Notes: generated by a model from the sequence alone, not told the origin. A DNA stretch of 64,000 bases from Pseudarthrobacter siccitolerans (GCF_030823375.1 NZ_JAUSXB010000001.1:124001-188000), one strand, 5' to 3'. Shown: positions 25,609-36,244, counted from the first letter of the stretch. Numbers and translations: made by a program.

Positions 25609-27585
25609 GTGCTGACAATATTCAATGCGGTCAAGCGCGTGCTGGTGGGCAGGCCATTCCGGAATGACCGGATGGCCCATACCCTGCTCCCGAAAAAGAT
25701 CGCACTTCCGATTTTCGCGTCGGACGCGCTGTCCTCGGTAGCGTACGCGCCGGATGAAATCCTGCTGACCCTGGCCCTGGCCGGGGTCAGTGCCGTGGCC
25801 TTCTCGCCGTGGGTGGGCCTGGCCGTGATGGTAGTGCTGCTGACCGTGGTGGCCTCCTACCGGCAGAATGTCCACGCGTACCCTTCCGGCGGCGGTGACT
25901 ATGAGATCGCCAATGAGAACCTGGGCAAGTTCGCGGGCCTCACCGTGGCGTCGGCCCTGCTGGTGGACTACGTCCTGACGGTTGCCGTGTCCATGTCCTC
26001 GGCAGCGGCCTACCTGACGACGGCGGTCCCGTCACTGCACGGCCAGCAGGCCATGATAGCCACCATCGGCGTTGTCGTCCTCGCCCTGGTCAACCTGCGC
26101 GGCATCAAGGAAGCCGGCAGCGTGTTCGCGGTGCCCACCTATATCTTCATGGCGTCCATTATTGGTATGACGGCCGTGGGCATCTTCCAGGCCGCCACCG
26201 GGCAGCTGGGGCAGGCGCCGTCCGCTGCCTTCACGATCGTCCCGGCGGCGGGCTTCGATGAAGGCCTGGTGGGCCTGGCGGGAGCCTTCCTCCTGCTGCG
26301 GGCCTTCTCCTCCGGAGCCGCGGCACTCACGGGCGTGGAGGCCATCAGCAACGGCGTCCCGAATTTCAAGGTCCCCAAGAGCAAAAACGCTGCCACCACG
26401 CTGCTGCTCCTGGGCGTGATCGGCGCGGCGATGCTGGCGGGCATCATCTACCTGGCCAACGCCACCAAGGTCCACATTGTGCTGGACCCGGCCAAAGAGT
26501 TCCTGCTCAACGGCAATCCGCTGCCCGAGGACTACATCCAGAATCCGGCCATCAGCCAGATCGCCCAGACCATCTTCGGGCCCGGCTCCATCCCGTTCTA
26601 CATCGTGGTGGCCGCCACCGGCGTCATCCTGGTCTTTGCCTCCAATACTGCCTTCAACGGCTTCCCGGTCCTGGGCTCCATCCTTGCCCAGGACGGCTAC
26701 CTTCCCCGCCAGCTCCGCACCAGGGGCGATCGGCTCGCCTTCAGCAATGGCGTCCTTGCCCTCGCCGCCGGTGCACTGGTGCTGATCATCGCGTTCGACG
26801 CCGATGTCACTAAACTGATCCAGCTCTACATCGTGGGCGTCTTCATCTCCTTCACTGCCAGCCAGCTGGGCATGATCCGCCACTGGGGCAGGGAACTGAA
26901 ACTGGCCAAGGACAAGGCCGTGCGGCGCCGCATGGCGAAGTCCCGCGCCATCAACACCGTGGGCTTCGGCATGACCGCACTGGTGCTGGTCATCGTCCTG
27001 ATCACCAAATTCGAGCAGGGCGCCTGGATTGCGCTGCTGGCCATGTTCGTTCTCTTCCTGATCATGTGGAGCATCCGGGCGCACTACGACAATGTGGCCA
27101 GGGAACTTGCAGTGGACGCGGATTCCTCACCGCGTGCCCTGCCCACGCGCGTCCATGCCGTCCTGCTGGTGTCCCACGTCCGCAAGCCCGTCCTCCGTGC
27201 CCTGGCCTACGCCCGGGCTTCCCGCCCCTCGCGCCTGGACGCGATCACGGTTGACATCGATCCCGAAGAAACGGCACACACGGTGGGCGACTGGGAAAAG
27301 CTGGACATTCCCGTGCCGCTGACAGTGCTGGCCAGCCCCTACCGTGAGACGGTCACGCCCATCATGGAGTACGTCAAACAGATGCGGCGGGATTCGCCGC
27401 GCGACCTGGTGGTGGTGTACATCCCCGAGTACGTGGTGGGCAAGTGGTGGGAGCAGCTGGTCCACAACCAGACCGCACTGCGCATCAAGACCCGGCTGCA
27501 CTTCGAACCCGGCGTCATGGTGGCCAGCGTTCCCTGGCAGCTCAAATCATCCGAAGAAGCGAAAAACCTGCAGGACGTCCAATGA
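25609..27585 (+). CDS. kimA: KimA-like potassium uptake permease (APC superfamily)
   Basis: A 658-residue membrane transporter with about 12 helices and a cytosolic C-terminal domain (from about residue 490). It resembles B. subtilis KimA (YdaO): FASDALSSVAYAPDEILL, ASYRQNVHAYPSGGGDYE, LLVDYVLTVAVSMSS, RAFSSGAAALTGVEAISNG and FVTKF-like ITKFEQGAW all have counterparts there. KimA is a proton-coupled high-affinity K+ importer. The divergent ceoB/ceoC genes encode K+ regulators, which supports the role. The start is a GTG. It overlaps the TrmA-like gene by 4 bases. Substrate is inferred, not shown. Confidence 0.82.
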   Translation: MLTIFNAVKRVLVGRPFRNDRMAHTLLPKKIALPIFASDALSSVAYAPDEILLTLALAGVSAVAFSPWVGLAVMVVLLTVVASYRQNVHAYPSGGGDYEIANENLGKFAGLTVASALLVDYVLTVAVSMSSAAAYLTTAVPSLHGQQAMIATIGVVVLALVNLRGIKEAGSVFAVPTYIFMASIIGMTAVGIFQAATGQLGQAPSAAFTIVPAAGFDEGLVGLAGAFLLLRAFSSGAAALTGVEAISNGVPNFKVPKSKNAATTLLLLGVIGAAMLAGIIYLANATKVHIVLDPAKEFLLNGNPLPEDYIQNPAISQIAQTIFGPGSIPFYIVVAATGVILVFASNTAFNGFPVLGSILAQDGYLPRQLRTRGDRLAFSNGVLALAAGALVLIIAFDADVTKLIQLYIVGVFISFTASQLGMIRHWGRELKLAKDKAVRRRMAKSRAINTVGFGMTALVLVIVLITKFEQGAWIALLAMFVLFLIMWSIRAHYDNVARELAVDADSSPRALPTRVHAVLLVSHVRKPVLRALAYARASRPSRLDAITVDIDPEETAHTVGDWEKLDIPVPLTVLASPYRETVTPIMEYVKQMRRDSPRDLVVVYIPEYVVGKWWEQLVHNQTALRIKTRLHFEPGVMVASVPWQLKSSEEAKNLQDVQ

Positions 27586-28961
27586 TTTCAAAGACACAAC
27601 TCCAGCCGGCACCTGCCGGAGAAGCCGGCACTGAAGTAGTGCTCGACGTCGGACCCGTGGCCCACGGCGGGCACTGCGTGGCCAGGCATGAAGGCCGCGT
27701 CATTTTTGTCCGCCACGCCATCCCCGGCGAGAAGGTGCGGGCCCGGCTCACGGACGCTGACGAGAAGGCCAAGTTCTGGCGTGCTGACGTAGTGGAAGTC
27801 CTCGAAGCCTCGCCGGACCGCGTGGACCATTTCTGGCACGCGGCGGATTCACGCAGAGCCTGGAGCCACGGCCACCCGCCGGTGGGCGGAGCGGAGTTCG
27901 GCCATATCGCCTTGGCCCGCCAGCGCAGTCTCAAGGCAGACGTACTCGCCGAACAGCTCAAGCGGCTCGCCGGCGTCGAGCAACTGCCGGAAAGTCCGGC
28001 AGGAACGTCCGTGGAAGCCGTGGGCGGAACGTCCGACGGCGGCAGCGGCCTCGGGTGGCGGACGCGCGCAAGTTTCTCCGTCACCTCCGCCGGCAGGCTG
28101 GGGATGCACGCCCACCGTTCCGGACACATCATCCCGGTCAGGGAGATGCCCCTGGCCACCGACGCTGTCAACAACCTGCGCCTGTGGGACATCGACCTGC
28201 AGGGGGTGGACCGCGTGGAGGTGGCTGCGCCAGCGAACGGCTCGCGTCCGCTGGTGCTCCTGGCCCCGGCGGAGGGCACCAAACCCAAGCGGCTCGCGGC
28301 CATCGCAGCCCAACTGCCCGCCGACGTATCCGTCGCGGCCTTTGATCCGTTAACGGAAGCCGTCGAGCAGTTGCGCGGACGGCTGTGGGTGCAGGAATCA
28401 GCAGCCGGACATGAGTACCGCGTGACCGGCGCCGGGTTCTGGCAGATCCACCGCGACGCGCCCGGGACACTTGTGGGGGCTGTCACAGAATTCCTGCAGG
28501 GCGGCGGCTTCCTCCATCCCGGCGCTGTAGTGGCGGACCTGTACGCCGGAGCGGGCCTTTTCACGGCGGTCCTTGCCGACGCGGTCGGCGACACGGGCTC
28601 GGTCCTTTCGGTGGAAGGCGCCCCGGGAACGAGCCGCGACGCACGAAAGAACCTGCACGCGGCGCCGCACGTGGAGATCGTCCAGGGCCGTGTTGAGCGC
28701 GTCCTCCGCCAGAAACCACGGGATTTCGACGCCCTGATCCTGGACCCGCCCCGGGCGGGGGCCGGGAAAGCGGTGGTGGGGCAGCTTGTTGCCTCGAACC
28801 CGCGCGCCATTGCATACGTGTCCTGCGACCCGGCGTCGTTCGCCCGTGACGTGGGGTACTTCCGCCAGGCCGGCTGGGAGCTCTCCGCCCTCCGGGCCTT
28901 CGACCTGTACCCGCACACCCACCACCTGGAGACGGTGGCCCTGCTGACTCCGCGTCCCTGA
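27582..28961 (+). CDS. TrmA/RumA-family RNA (uracil-5)-methyltransferase lacking Fe-S cysteines
   Basis: A 459-residue SAM-dependent methyltransferase. Residues 12-75 form a TRAM domain. The catalytic domain has VADLYAGAGLFTAVLAD (SAM loop), LILDPPRAGAGKAV and YVSCDPASFARDVGYF with the nucleophilic Cys. The canonical four-cysteine [4Fe-4S] motif (CGGC plus flanking Cys) is replaced near residue 100 by PPVGGAEFGH, and only one Cys (residue 32) occurs in that whole region. The target uridine in tRNA or rRNA is unknown. It is coupled to kimA by an ATGA overlap, as in the mycobacterial locus. Confidence 0.87.
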   Translation: MISKTQLQPAPAGEAGTEVVLDVGPVAHGGHCVARHEGRVIFVRHAIPGEKVRARLTDADEKAKFWRADVVEVLEASPDRVDHFWHAADSRRAWSHGHPPVGGAEFGHIALARQRSLKADVLAEQLKRLAGVEQLPESPAGTSVEAVGGTSDGGSGLGWRTRASFSVTSAGRLGMHAHRSGHIIPVREMPLATDAVNNLRLWDIDLQGVDRVEVAAPANGSRPLVLLAPAEGTKPKRLAAIAAQLPADVSVAAFDPLTEAVEQLRGRLWVQESAAGHEYRVTGAGFWQIHRDAPGTLVGAVTEFLQGGGFLHPGAVVADLYAGAGLFTAVLADAVGDTGSVLSVEGAPGTSRDARKNLHAAPHVEIVQGRVERVLRQKPRDFDALILDPPRAGAGKAVVGQLVASNPRAIAYVSCDPASFARDVGYFRQAGWELSALRAFDLYPHTHHLETVALLTPRP

Positions 28962-28977
28962 TGCCCTAACGTATTTC

Positions 28978-28999
28978 GACTACTATGGCGGTAGTAGTC
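28978..28999. promoter_or_regulatory. Perfect inverted repeat upstream of acnA
   Basis: GACTACTA-TGGCGG-TAGTAGTC, 8-bp arms with a six-base spacer, about 125 bases before the acnA ATG and 17 bases after the previous stop. No T-run follows, so an operator fits better than a terminator. Its protein is unknown. Confidence 0.5.
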
Positions 29000-29055
29000 C
29001 CACGTCGCGCTCCGTAATCACGGCCGGCCGTGTGCAATTTTCGGGCCCGGACATA

Positions 29056-29069
29056 TTAGGGCCTCCTAA
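29056..29069. promoter_or_regulatory. Short dyad near the acnA start
   Basis: TTAGG-GCCT-CCTAA, 5-bp arms. It recalls half of an iron-regulator (DtxR) box but does not match the 19-bp consensus. Confidence 0.25.
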
Positions 29070-29124
29070 CTAGCAGGCGGTCAACCGCGCGACAAAGATG
29101 AAACTGTTGCGAGAGGAGTCTGCG

Positions 29125-31950
29125 ATGAGCACTGTGGACAGCTTCGGTTCAAAAGGCAAACTTAATGTAGCCGGAACCGAATACGAAATTTTCCGGTTGA
29201 ACTCCGTTGAAGGTGCAGAAAACCTTCCGTTCAGCCTCAAGGTATTGCTTGAAAACCTGTTGAGGACCGAGGACGGCGCGAACATCACTGCCGATCACGT
29301 CCGCGCCTTGGCAGGCTGGGATCCCAACGCCCAGCCCGATACAGAAATCCAGTTCACGCCGGCACGCGTGATCATGCAGGACTTCACCGGCGTTCCCTGC
29401 GTGGTTGACCTGGCGACGATGCGTGAAGCGGTCAAGGAACTGGGTGGGGACCCCAAGCGGGTGAACCCGCTGGCACCTGCCGAAATGGTCATTGACCACT
29501 CGGTCCAGATCGATGCCTTCGGCAACTCCGGCGCGCTGGAGCGCAACATGGAGATCGAATACCAGCGCAACGGGGAGCGTTACCAGTTCCTGCGCTGGGG
29601 CCAGACGGCCTTTGACGACTTCAAGGTAGTTCCCCCGGGAACGGGCATCGTGCACCAGGTCAACATCGAATACCTGGCCCGCACCGTCATGACCCGCGAA
29701 GTTGACGGCGTTGTGCGCGCCTACCCCGACACCTGCGTGGGCACTGACTCGCACACCACCATGGTCAACGGCCTGGGTGTGCTCGGCTGGGGCGTCGGCG
29801 GCATCGAAGCCGAGGCCGCCATGCTGGGCCAGCCCGTTTCCATGTTGATCCCGCGCGTTGTGGGCTTCAAGCTGACCGGGTCCATCCCGGCCGGCGCCAC
29901 CGCCACCGACGTGGTGCTCACCATCACCGAACAGCTGCGCAAGCACGGTGTTGTGGGCAAGTTCGTGGAGTTCTACGGCGAAGGCGTGGCCGCTGTGCCG
30001 CTCGCCAACCGCGCCACCATCGGCAACATGAGCCCGGAATTCGGTTCCACCGCCGCCATGTTCCCGATCGACGACGTCACCCTGGACTACCTGCGCCTCA
30101 CCGGCCGCTCGGAGCAGAACGTGGCCCTCGTGGAGTCCTACGCCAAGGAGCAGGGCCTCTGGCACGATCCTTCCCGCGAGATCAAGTTCTCCGAGTACCT
30201 GGAACTGGACCTGTCCACGGTTGTTCCGTCTATCGCCGGCCCCAAGCGCCCGCAGGACCGCATCGAACTGACCGAGGCCAAGGACGAGTTCCGCCACGAC
30301 CTCAAGAACTACGTCTCCCACGATGCCAACGCCGGAACCCTGGACGAATCGCTGGAAGAAACCTTCCCGGCGTCGGACTCGCCCTCCTTCACGGCCGGTG
30401 CCACGCACATCTCCGACACCGACCGTGAACCGCCGAAGTACTCGGCAGCGCACGGGGGAGCGGGACGCATCTCCAGCCCCGTCCCCGTGAAGATGGCTGA
30501 CGGCCGCGAGTTCGAACTGGACCACGGTGCAGTCACCATCGCCTCCATCACCTCCTGCACCAACACGTCCAACCCCTCCGTCATGCTGGCCGCTGCGGTC
30601 CTGGCGCGCAACGCCGTCGAAAAGGGCCTCACCGCCAAGCCCTGGGTGAAGACCTCCGTTGCCCCCGGCTCCAAGGTGGTCACGGACTACTACGAGAAGT
30701 CCGGCCTGACCCCCTACCTGGAGAAGCTCGGCTTCTACATCGTGGGCTACGGCTGCGCCACCTGCATCGGCAACTCCGGCCCGCTGGAAGCCGAAATCTC
30801 CGAGGCCGTCCAGGCCAACGACCTCGCCGTCGCGGCCGTCCTCTCGGGCAACCGCAACTTCGAAGGCCGCATCAACCCGGACGTGAAGATGAACTACCTG
30901 GCCTCCCCGCCGCTGGTCATCGCCTACGCCCTGGCCGGCTCCATGGACTTCGACTTCGAAACCGACGCCCTGGGCAAGGACGAGGCCGGCAACGACGTCT
31001 TCCTGAAGGACATTTGGCCGAACCCGGTGGAGGTCCAGCAGGTCATCGATTCCTCCATCGACAAGGAAATGTTCGCCAAGGGCTACGAAGGCGTCTTTGA
31101 GGGCGACGCGCGCTGGAAGGCCCTGGACACCCCCGCCGGTGACACCTTCGCCTGGGATCCGAACTCCACCTACGTCCGGAAGCCCCCGTACTTCGAGGGC
31201 ATGCAGGCACAGCCGGAGCCGGTCACGGACATCGCGGGCGCCCGCGTGCTCCTGAAGCTCGGCGATTCGGTCACCACCGACCACATCTCCCCGGCCGGTT
31301 CCTTCAAGTCCGACACCCCTGCCGGGCAGTACCTGCTGGCAAACGGCGTGGAGCGCAAGGACTTCAACTCCTACGGTTCCCGCCGCGGCAACCACGAGGT
31401 GATGATCCGCGGAACGTTCGCGAACATCCGCATCAAGAACCAGATCCTGGACGGCGTCGAAGGTGGCTACACCCGCGACTTCAGCCAGGAAGGCGGCCCG
31501 CAGGCGTTCGTTTACGACGCCGCGCAGAACTACCAGGCAGCCGGCACTCCGCTGGTGGTCCTGGCCGGCAAGGAATACGGTTCCGGCTCATCCCGTGACT
31601 GGGCTGCCAAGGGCACCGCCCTGCTGGGCGTGAAGGCTGTCATCGCCGAGAGCTACGAGCGCATCCACCGCTCCAACCTCATCGGCATGGGCGTCCTGCC
31701 GCTGCAGTTCCCCGCCGGCGAATCGGCCGCGACCCTGGGCCTTACCGGCACGGAAACGTTCTCCGTTGAGGGTGTCACCGCCCTGAACGAGGGCACCACG
31801 CCCAAGACGCTCAAGGTCACCGCCACGGCTGAAGACGGATCCGCAAAGTCCTTCGACGCAGTCCTGCGCATCGATACCCCGGGTGAAGCGGACTACTACC
31901 GCAACGGCGGCATCCTGCAGTACGTGCTGCGCCAGATCTCCGCAAACTAG
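29125..31950 (+). CDS. acnA: Aconitate hydratase A
   Basis: A 941-residue TCA-cycle enzyme interconverting citrate and isocitrate. The [4Fe-4S] ligands are visible as SCTNTSNPS and [12 protein letters not shown]. Other signatures are [29 protein letters not shown] and [14 protein letters not shown]. An actinobacterial insert rich in Asp/Ser/Pro (about residues 405-460) separates parts of the core. The ATG at 29125 is chosen because GAGAGGAG stands about 7 bases upstream. It stands alone between two inverted repeats and a strong terminator. No acnR repressor gene follows, unlike in Corynebacterium. Confidence 0.97.
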   Translation: MSTVDSFGSKGKLNVAGTEYEIFRLNSVEGAENLPFSLKVLLENLLRTEDGANITADHVRALAGWDPNAQPDTEIQFTPARVIMQDFTGVPCVVDLATMREAVKELGGDPKRVNPLAPAEMVIDHSVQIDAFGNSGALERNMEIEYQRNGERYQFLRWGQTAFDDFKVVPPGTGIVHQVNIEYLARTVMTREVDGVVRAYPDTCVGTDSHTTMVNGLGVLGWGVGGIEAEAAMLGQPVSMLIPRVVGFKLTGSIPAGATATDVVLTITEQLRKHGVVGKFVEFYGEGVAAVPLANRATIGNMSPEFGSTAAMFPIDDVTLDYLRLTGRSEQNVALVESYAKEQGLWHDPSREIKFSEYLELDLSTVVPSIAGPKRPQDRIELTEAKDEFRHDLKNYVSHDANAGTLDESLEETFPASDSPSFTAGATHISDTDREPPKYSAAHGGAGRISSPVPVKMADGREFELDHGAVTIASITSCTNTSNPSVMLAAAVLARNAVEKGLTAKPWVKTSVAPGSKVVTDYYEKSGLTPYLEKLGFYIVGYGCATCIGNSGPLEAEISEAVQANDLAVAAVLSGNRNFEGRINPDVKMNYLASPPLVIAYALAGSMDFDFETDALGKDEAGNDVFLKDIWPNPVEVQQVIDSSIDKEMFAKGYEGVFEGDARWKALDTPAGDTFAWDPNSTYVRKPPYFEGMQAQPEPVTDIAGARVLLKLGDSVTTDHISPAGSFKSDTPAGQYLLANGVERKDFNSYGSRRGNHEVMIRGTFANIRIKNQILDGVEGGYTRDFSQEGGPQAFVYDAAQNYQAAGTPLVVLAGKEYGSGSSRDWAAKGTALLGVKAVIAESYERIHRSNLIGMGVLPLQFPAGESAATLGLTGTETFSVEGVTALNEGTTPKTLKVTATAEDGSAKSFDAVLRIDTPGEADYYRNGGILQYVLRQISAN

Positions 31951-31977
31951 CGGTTTCTGCCCAGCAGTCAGCACCTC

Positions 31978-32020
31978 CCGAAGCCCCGGCCGGTCACCGA
32001 CCAGCCGGGGCTTCGGCTTT
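31978..32020 (+). terminator. Rho-independent terminator of acnA
   Basis: Perfect 13-bp stem CCGAAGCCCCGGC / GCCGGGGCTTCGG with a 13-base loop, ending in CTTT. Confidence 0.85.
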
Positions 32021-32106
32021 GCATTCGAGTTTTTCTGCTGAGTCTGGTCCTGCGGACCAAGGCGTTAGAGTTAAACGGCACGTCTACCACCCGAAGGAGG
32101 GGTCAT

Positions 32107-34080
32107 TTGGGAATCTTGGACACCATCCGGAATCCGCAGGACCTGAACGAGTTGTCTGAAGAACAGCTGAACCAGCTGGCTTCAGAGATCAGGGATTTCC
32201 TGATCACTAACGTCTCCCAGACGGGCGGCCACCTCGGGCCAAACCTCGGCGTGGTGGAGCTCACGCTCGCCGTGCACCGCATTTTCGACTCGCCCCGCGA
32301 CAGTATCGTCTTTGACACCGGGCACCAGTCCTACGTCCACAAGCTCCTCACCGGGCGCCAGGACTTTAGTACCCTCCGCCAGCAGGGCGGCATGTCGGGC
32401 TACCCGTCCCGGGCAGAATCCGATCACGACATCGTCGAAAGCTCCCATGCTTCCTCGTCGCTGTCCTGGGCTGACGGGATCTCCCGGGCCCGCCAGCTCA
32501 CCGGTGAAGGCGACCGGCACGTCGTCGCGGTGGTGGGCGACGGCGCACTGACCGGCGGCATGGCCTGGGAAGCGATCAACAACATCGCCGCGGACAAGCG
32601 GCGCCGCGTGGTCATCGTGGTTAACGACAACGGCAGGTCCTACGCCCCCACTGTGGGCGGCTTTGCCGATTACCTCGCCTCCCTGCGTCCCACCATCGAT
32701 TCCTTCCGCGCCACCCCCGCCTATGAACGGGCCCTGGACTGGTGGAAGAAGAAGCTGCAAAACGGCGGACCCATGGGCCAGTTCACCTACAAGAGCCTGC
32801 ATGCCATGAAGAAGGGCATCAAGGACTGGTGGGCCCCGCAGGGCATGTTCGAAGACCTCGGCATGAAATACATCGGTCCGGTGGACGGCCACAACCTCCA
32901 GGCCATGGAACACGCACTGTCCACTGCCAGGCACTATGCCGGGCCCGTCATAGTCCATGCCATGACCGAAAAGGGACACGGCTACGCCCCGGCCCGCGCC
33001 CACGAGGCTGACCAGTTCCACGCGGTGGGCATCATCGACCCCGAAACCGGCGAACCCACCGGCAGCGCCGGGGCCCAGTCCTGGACTTCCGTATTCGCTG
33101 ACGAGATCGCCGCCATTGCTGATGAACGCAAGGACGTTGTGGGCATCACCGGCGCCATGCTCATCCCCGTGGGCCTGCACAAGTTCGCCGCCCGGCACCC
33201 GGACCGCGTGATCGACGTCGGCATCGCCGAGCAGCACGCCCTGACCTCGGCAGCAGGCATGGCCTTCGGCGGCCTCCACCCCGTGGTGGCTGTTTACGCA
33301 ACGTTCCTGAACCGCGCCTTCGACCAGCTTCTGATGGACGTTGCCCTGCACAAGGCCGGCGTGACCATCGTCCTGGACCGCGCCGGCGTCACCGGCCCGG
33401 ACGGCGCCAGCCACCACGGCATGTGGGACATGTCCATGGTGCAGATCGTCCCCGGCCTGCACCTGGCCGCGCCCCGCGATGCCAGCAGGCTGCGGGAGGA
33501 ACTCCGCGAAGCCGTGGCCATCAGCGATGCTCCCACGGTCGTCCGCTACTCCAAGGGTTCAGTCGGAGCCGAAGTGGAGGCGCTGGAACGCCTCAGCGAC
33601 GGCGTGGACGTCCTCTCCCGCCGGCCGTCGGGTTCCACTGAGAACGATGTGCTGATCATCTCCGTTGGCGCCATGTCCGAGCTCGCGCTGGATGTTTCCA
33701 ACCGGCTCGGCGCCCAAGGCATCAGCACCACGGTGGTGGATCCGCGCTGGGTGCTTCCGGTCCCACGGTCCATCGTTGCGCTGGCATCGCACCACCGCCT
33801 GGTGGTCTGCATCGAGGACGGTGTCCGTGCCGGCGGCGTGGGCTCCCGTATCCGTCAGGAGATGCGCGCGGCCGGAGTGGACACCGCCCTGAACGAGGTG
33901 GGCCTGCCGGTCGAATTCCTGGACCACGGCACCCGCAACCAGGTCCTGGAGCGCGTGGGCATGACGGCCCAGCAGATTACGCACGACGTCGTAGCCCAGG
34001 TTCTGGGGACAAAGGTCCCCTTTGCGCGTCCCCTGCCCGGCCAGCAGCATCCCACCACCGGCAGCCTTCCGATCCTGTGA
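32107..34080 (+). CDS. dxs: 1-deoxy-D-xylulose-5-phosphate synthase
   Basis: A 657-residue ThDP enzyme that condenses pyruvate and glyceraldehyde-3-phosphate, the first step of the MEP isoprenoid pathway. [18 protein letters not shown] is the ThDP motif with GDG, and [28 protein letters not shown] and [18 protein letters not shown] are family signatures. It starts at TTG (32107) behind AAGGAGG, a clear ribosome-binding site. The following DUF402 gene overlaps the stop codon. The C-terminus carries a short tail that varies in the family. Confidence 0.96.
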   Translation: MGILDTIRNPQDLNELSEEQLNQLASEIRDFLITNVSQTGGHLGPNLGVVELTLAVHRIFDSPRDSIVFDTGHQSYVHKLLTGRQDFSTLRQQGGMSGYPSRAESDHDIVESSHASSSLSWADGISRARQLTGEGDRHVVAVVGDGALTGGMAWEAINNIAADKRRRVVIVVNDNGRSYAPTVGGFADYLASLRPTIDSFRATPAYERALDWWKKKLQNGGPMGQFTYKSLHAMKKGIKDWWAPQGMFEDLGMKYIGPVDGHNLQAMEHALSTARHYAGPVIVHAMTEKGHGYAPARAHEADQFHAVGIIDPETGEPTGSAGAQSWTSVFADEIAAIADERKDVVGITGAMLIPVGLHKFAARHPDRVIDVGIAEQHALTSAAGMAFGGLHPVVAVYATFLNRAFDQLLMDVALHKAGVTIVLDRAGVTGPDGASHHGMWDMSMVQIVPGLHLAAPRDASRLREELREAVAISDAPTVVRYSKGSVGAEVEALERLSDGVDVLSRRPSGSTENDVLIISVGAMSELALDVSNRLGAQGISTTVVDPRWVLPVPRSIVALASHHRLVVCIEDGVRAGGVGSRIRQEMRAAGVDTALNEVGLPVEFLDHGTRNQVLERVGMTAQQITHDVVAQVLGTKVPFARPLPGQQHPTTGSLPIL

Positions 34081-34694
34081 GGGGAGAGGACCTACTGAAG
34101 TATCCGGGCGTTGTGGGGGACCCTGCAGGAGGAAAGCATCCGGGGCCCAGCCGCGAACCGCAGGGCCTTGTTCCCGGCCACCTCGTGGTGGCGCGCAATC
34201 GCAAATGGAACGGCAAAGCGCATTGGGTGGTCCCCGGACGCTACCTGGGTGAGGACCGGCACGGCTGGTGGATCTTCCAGGGAACCAACGAATTCTGCTC
34301 CCGGCCAGGCGCCGCGTTCTATACAAAGTCTGACGCCGTCCTGCTCATTCCCCGTGAGGGCGACTGGGTGGCCACGTTCTACGACGACGCCCACCCCGGC
34401 GGCGTCCGGATCTACATCGACCTGGCCGTGGCGCACGAATGGAACCCGATCCGCCGGGCAGTCACCGAGTTCCACGTCATCGACATGGACCTGGACGTGG
34501 TGCGGACAGCGGACCGCGGCGTGTTCATCGACGACGAGGACGAGTTCGCCGAACACCGCGTGGCCATGGACTACCCGCCACACCTGGTGGAAGCACTCGA
34601 GGCCTCCACCGGACAGCTTTACCAGGCCGTGAAGGCGGAGCAGGCACCCTTCGACGGCACCGATATTGAATGGTTTACCAAGGGACGGTTATGA
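34077..34694 (+). CDS. DUF402 family protein (probable nucleoside di-/triphosphatase fold)
   Basis: A 205-residue protein with the DUF402 core: [56 protein letters not shown]. The acidic clusters match the metal site of FomD/Ntdp-type nucleotide phosphatases. The GTG start overlaps the dxs stop (GTGA), so it is coupled to dxs. About 40 residues of less conserved sequence precede the fold. Its substrate is unknown. Confidence 0.8.
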   Translation: MRGEDLLKYPGVVGDPAGGKHPGPSREPQGLVPGHLVVARNRKWNGKAHWVVPGRYLGEDRHGWWIFQGTNEFCSRPGAAFYTKSDAVLLIPREGDWVATFYDDAHPGGVRIYIDLAVAHEWNPIRRAVTEFHVIDMDLDVVRTADRGVFIDDEDEFAEHRVAMDYPPHLVEALEASTGQLYQAVKAEQAPFDGTDIEWFTKGRL

Positions 34695-35251
34695 GCGGCA
34701 TTGTCAGGGTCTACAAGCGCGACGACGAGGGCACGCTCCACTTCCGGGAAGCCTGGTTCGACGAGGACTACAGCCAGTTCGTGATGAACTACGGCGCGGT
34801 GGGCCACCAGAGCAAGACCGAGGAAACCGACATTCCGGACGCGGCGGCGGCCGAGGGGCTCCTGGACGCTTTTGCGGTACAGTGCGCCGAGGACGGCTAC
34901 GCCGAGATCCCCGATGAGGAGCAGTTCTGGGTGGTGGCCCAGTTCGCACTCAAGACCAGGGAGGGGACGGAGAGGGACCACTACCTTGAGGAAAAAGCCA
35001 AGGACGCCTTGATCAGCCACCTCGCCTGGCGTGGGCTCGGCACTGTGGAACGCTCCGAATTCACGGACTTCAAGCTCAACATCTTCTGCCTCTGCCCGGA
35101 AGTCAACAAGGCCGTCAACGCCATCAAGGTCTGTGCCCGGAACGAGGACCTGGACTTCACCAAGCTGAGCATCGGCGCAGCCCCGCACAGTGATCCCCGG
35201 AACTTCAAGCTCAAGCACTCCGCCAAGCCCGCCACCACCTTCAGCCTTTAG
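34691..35251 (+). CDS. Uncharacterised protein with a WGR-like N-terminal domain
   Basis: A 186-residue protein I cannot name. Residues 5-80 follow the WGR pattern (nucleic-acid-binding domain of PARPs and MolR-type proteins): FREAWFDEDYSQFVMNYGAV, then GHQSKTEE and a helix ending AEDGYAEIPDE. The usual W-G-R is replaced by N-Y-G. The C-terminal half (KAKDALISHLAWRGLG, FKLNIFCLCPEVNKAVNAI) has no recognised motif. The ATG at 34691 overlaps the DUF402 stop. Codon usage matches neighbours. The WGR reading is pattern resemblance only. Confidence 0.7.
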   Translation: MSGIVRVYKRDDEGTLHFREAWFDEDYSQFVMNYGAVGHQSKTEETDIPDAAAAEGLLDAFAVQCAEDGYAEIPDEEQFWVVAQFALKTREGTERDHYLEEKAKDALISHLAWRGLGTVERSEFTDFKLNIFCLCPEVNKAVNAIKVCARNEDLDFTKLSIGAAPHSDPRNFKLKHSAKPATTFSL

Positions 35252-35259
35252 GAGTCTCC

Positions 35260-36237
35260 GTGACCACCTACCGCCGTGTCGGAAAGTCCGGCCTCACTGT
35301 TTCCACCGTTGGCCTGGGCTGCAACAACCTTGGCCGCGCCAACACCCTCACCGAGTCGCAGGAAGCAACCGACGCTGTGGTCCATGCTGCGGTGGATGCC
35401 GGAATCACCCTGTTCGACGTGGCGGACACCTACGGCAGGGAACCCGGACTCAGCGAAACAATGCTCGGCAAGGCCCTCGGCAGCAGGCGGGCCGGCGTCG
35501 TCGTTGCCACCAAGTTCGGCATGGACATGAAGGGCGCCAGCGGCCCCGACTTCGGCGCCAGGGGCTCCCGCCGCTACATCATCCAGGCCGTGGAAGCCTC
35601 GCTCCGCCGCCTGGGCACCGACTGGATCGACCTCTACCAGTTCCACACGCCGGACCCGCTCACCCCGATAGATGAAACCCTGTCCGCCCTGGACACGCTC
35701 GTCACCAGCGGCAAGGTGCGCTACATCGGGCACTCCAACAGGGCCGGATGGCAGATCGCACAAGCGGAGTACGTCGCCCGGGAACTCGGGGGTGCACGCT
35801 TTATCTCAACCCAGAACCACTACAACCTCCTGGACCGGCGGGCCGAGCTTGAAGTCACCCCGGCAGCGGAGGAATTCGGCCTGGGCGTCCTTCCCTACTT
35901 CCCTTTGGCCAACGGACTGCTGACCGGCAAGTACGCGCCGGGCTATGCCCCGGACGGCTCGCGGCTCAGCCACACCCGCCAACACATGGTCCACGACGCC
36001 GACTGGGACCAGCTGGGCCGGTTCAGCAGCTTTGCCAGGGAACGCGGGCTGAGCGAGATCCAGGTCGCCTTCTCCTGGCTGTCAGCCCAGCCGTCCGTCG
36101 CCAGCGTCATCGCCGGCGCCACCCGGCCGGAACAGGTGCGGCAGAACGCCGAAGCAGCGGAGTGGATTCCCTCCGAAAAGGACCTCGCGGAGCTGGACAG
36201 CATTTTCCCCGCAGTGCCCAAGGTGGCGCTCTTCTAG
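35260..36237 (+). CDS. Aldo/keto reductase
   Basis: A 325-residue NAD(P)H-dependent oxidoreductase of the TIM-barrel AKR family. The catalytic tetrad is visible: Asp and Tyr in LFDVADTYGREPG, Lys in VVATKFGMDM and His in LYQFHTPDPL. It resembles YajO/Tas-type reductases of small aldehydes or sugars. The GTG start follows AGGAG. The gap to the nucleoside hydrolase is 7 bases, so these genes form one operon with dxs, DUF402 and the WGR-like gene. The substrate is unknown. Confidence 0.93.
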   Translation: MTTYRRVGKSGLTVSTVGLGCNNLGRANTLTESQEATDAVVHAAVDAGITLFDVADTYGREPGLSETMLGKALGSRRAGVVVATKFGMDMKGASGPDFGARGSRRYIIQAVEASLRRLGTDWIDLYQFHTPDPLTPIDETLSALDTLVTSGKVRYIGHSNRAGWQIAQAEYVARELGGARFISTQNHYNLLDRRAELEVTPAAEEFGLGVLPYFPLANGLLTGKYAPGYAPDGSRLSHTRQHMVHDADWDQLGRFSSFARERGLSEIQVAFSWLSAQPSVASVIAGATRPEQVRQNAEAAEWIPSEKDLAELDSIFPAVPKVALF

Positions 36238-36244
36238 GACCGCC

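Noticed and set aside
29056..29069. DtxR iron box upstream of acnA
   Set aside because: Only a 14-bp dyad with five-base arms; it does not fit the 19-bp consensus.
29149..31395. 748-codon ORF opposite acnA
   Set aside because: A shadow of the aconitase gene; no motif and a Gly/His/Val-rich composition.
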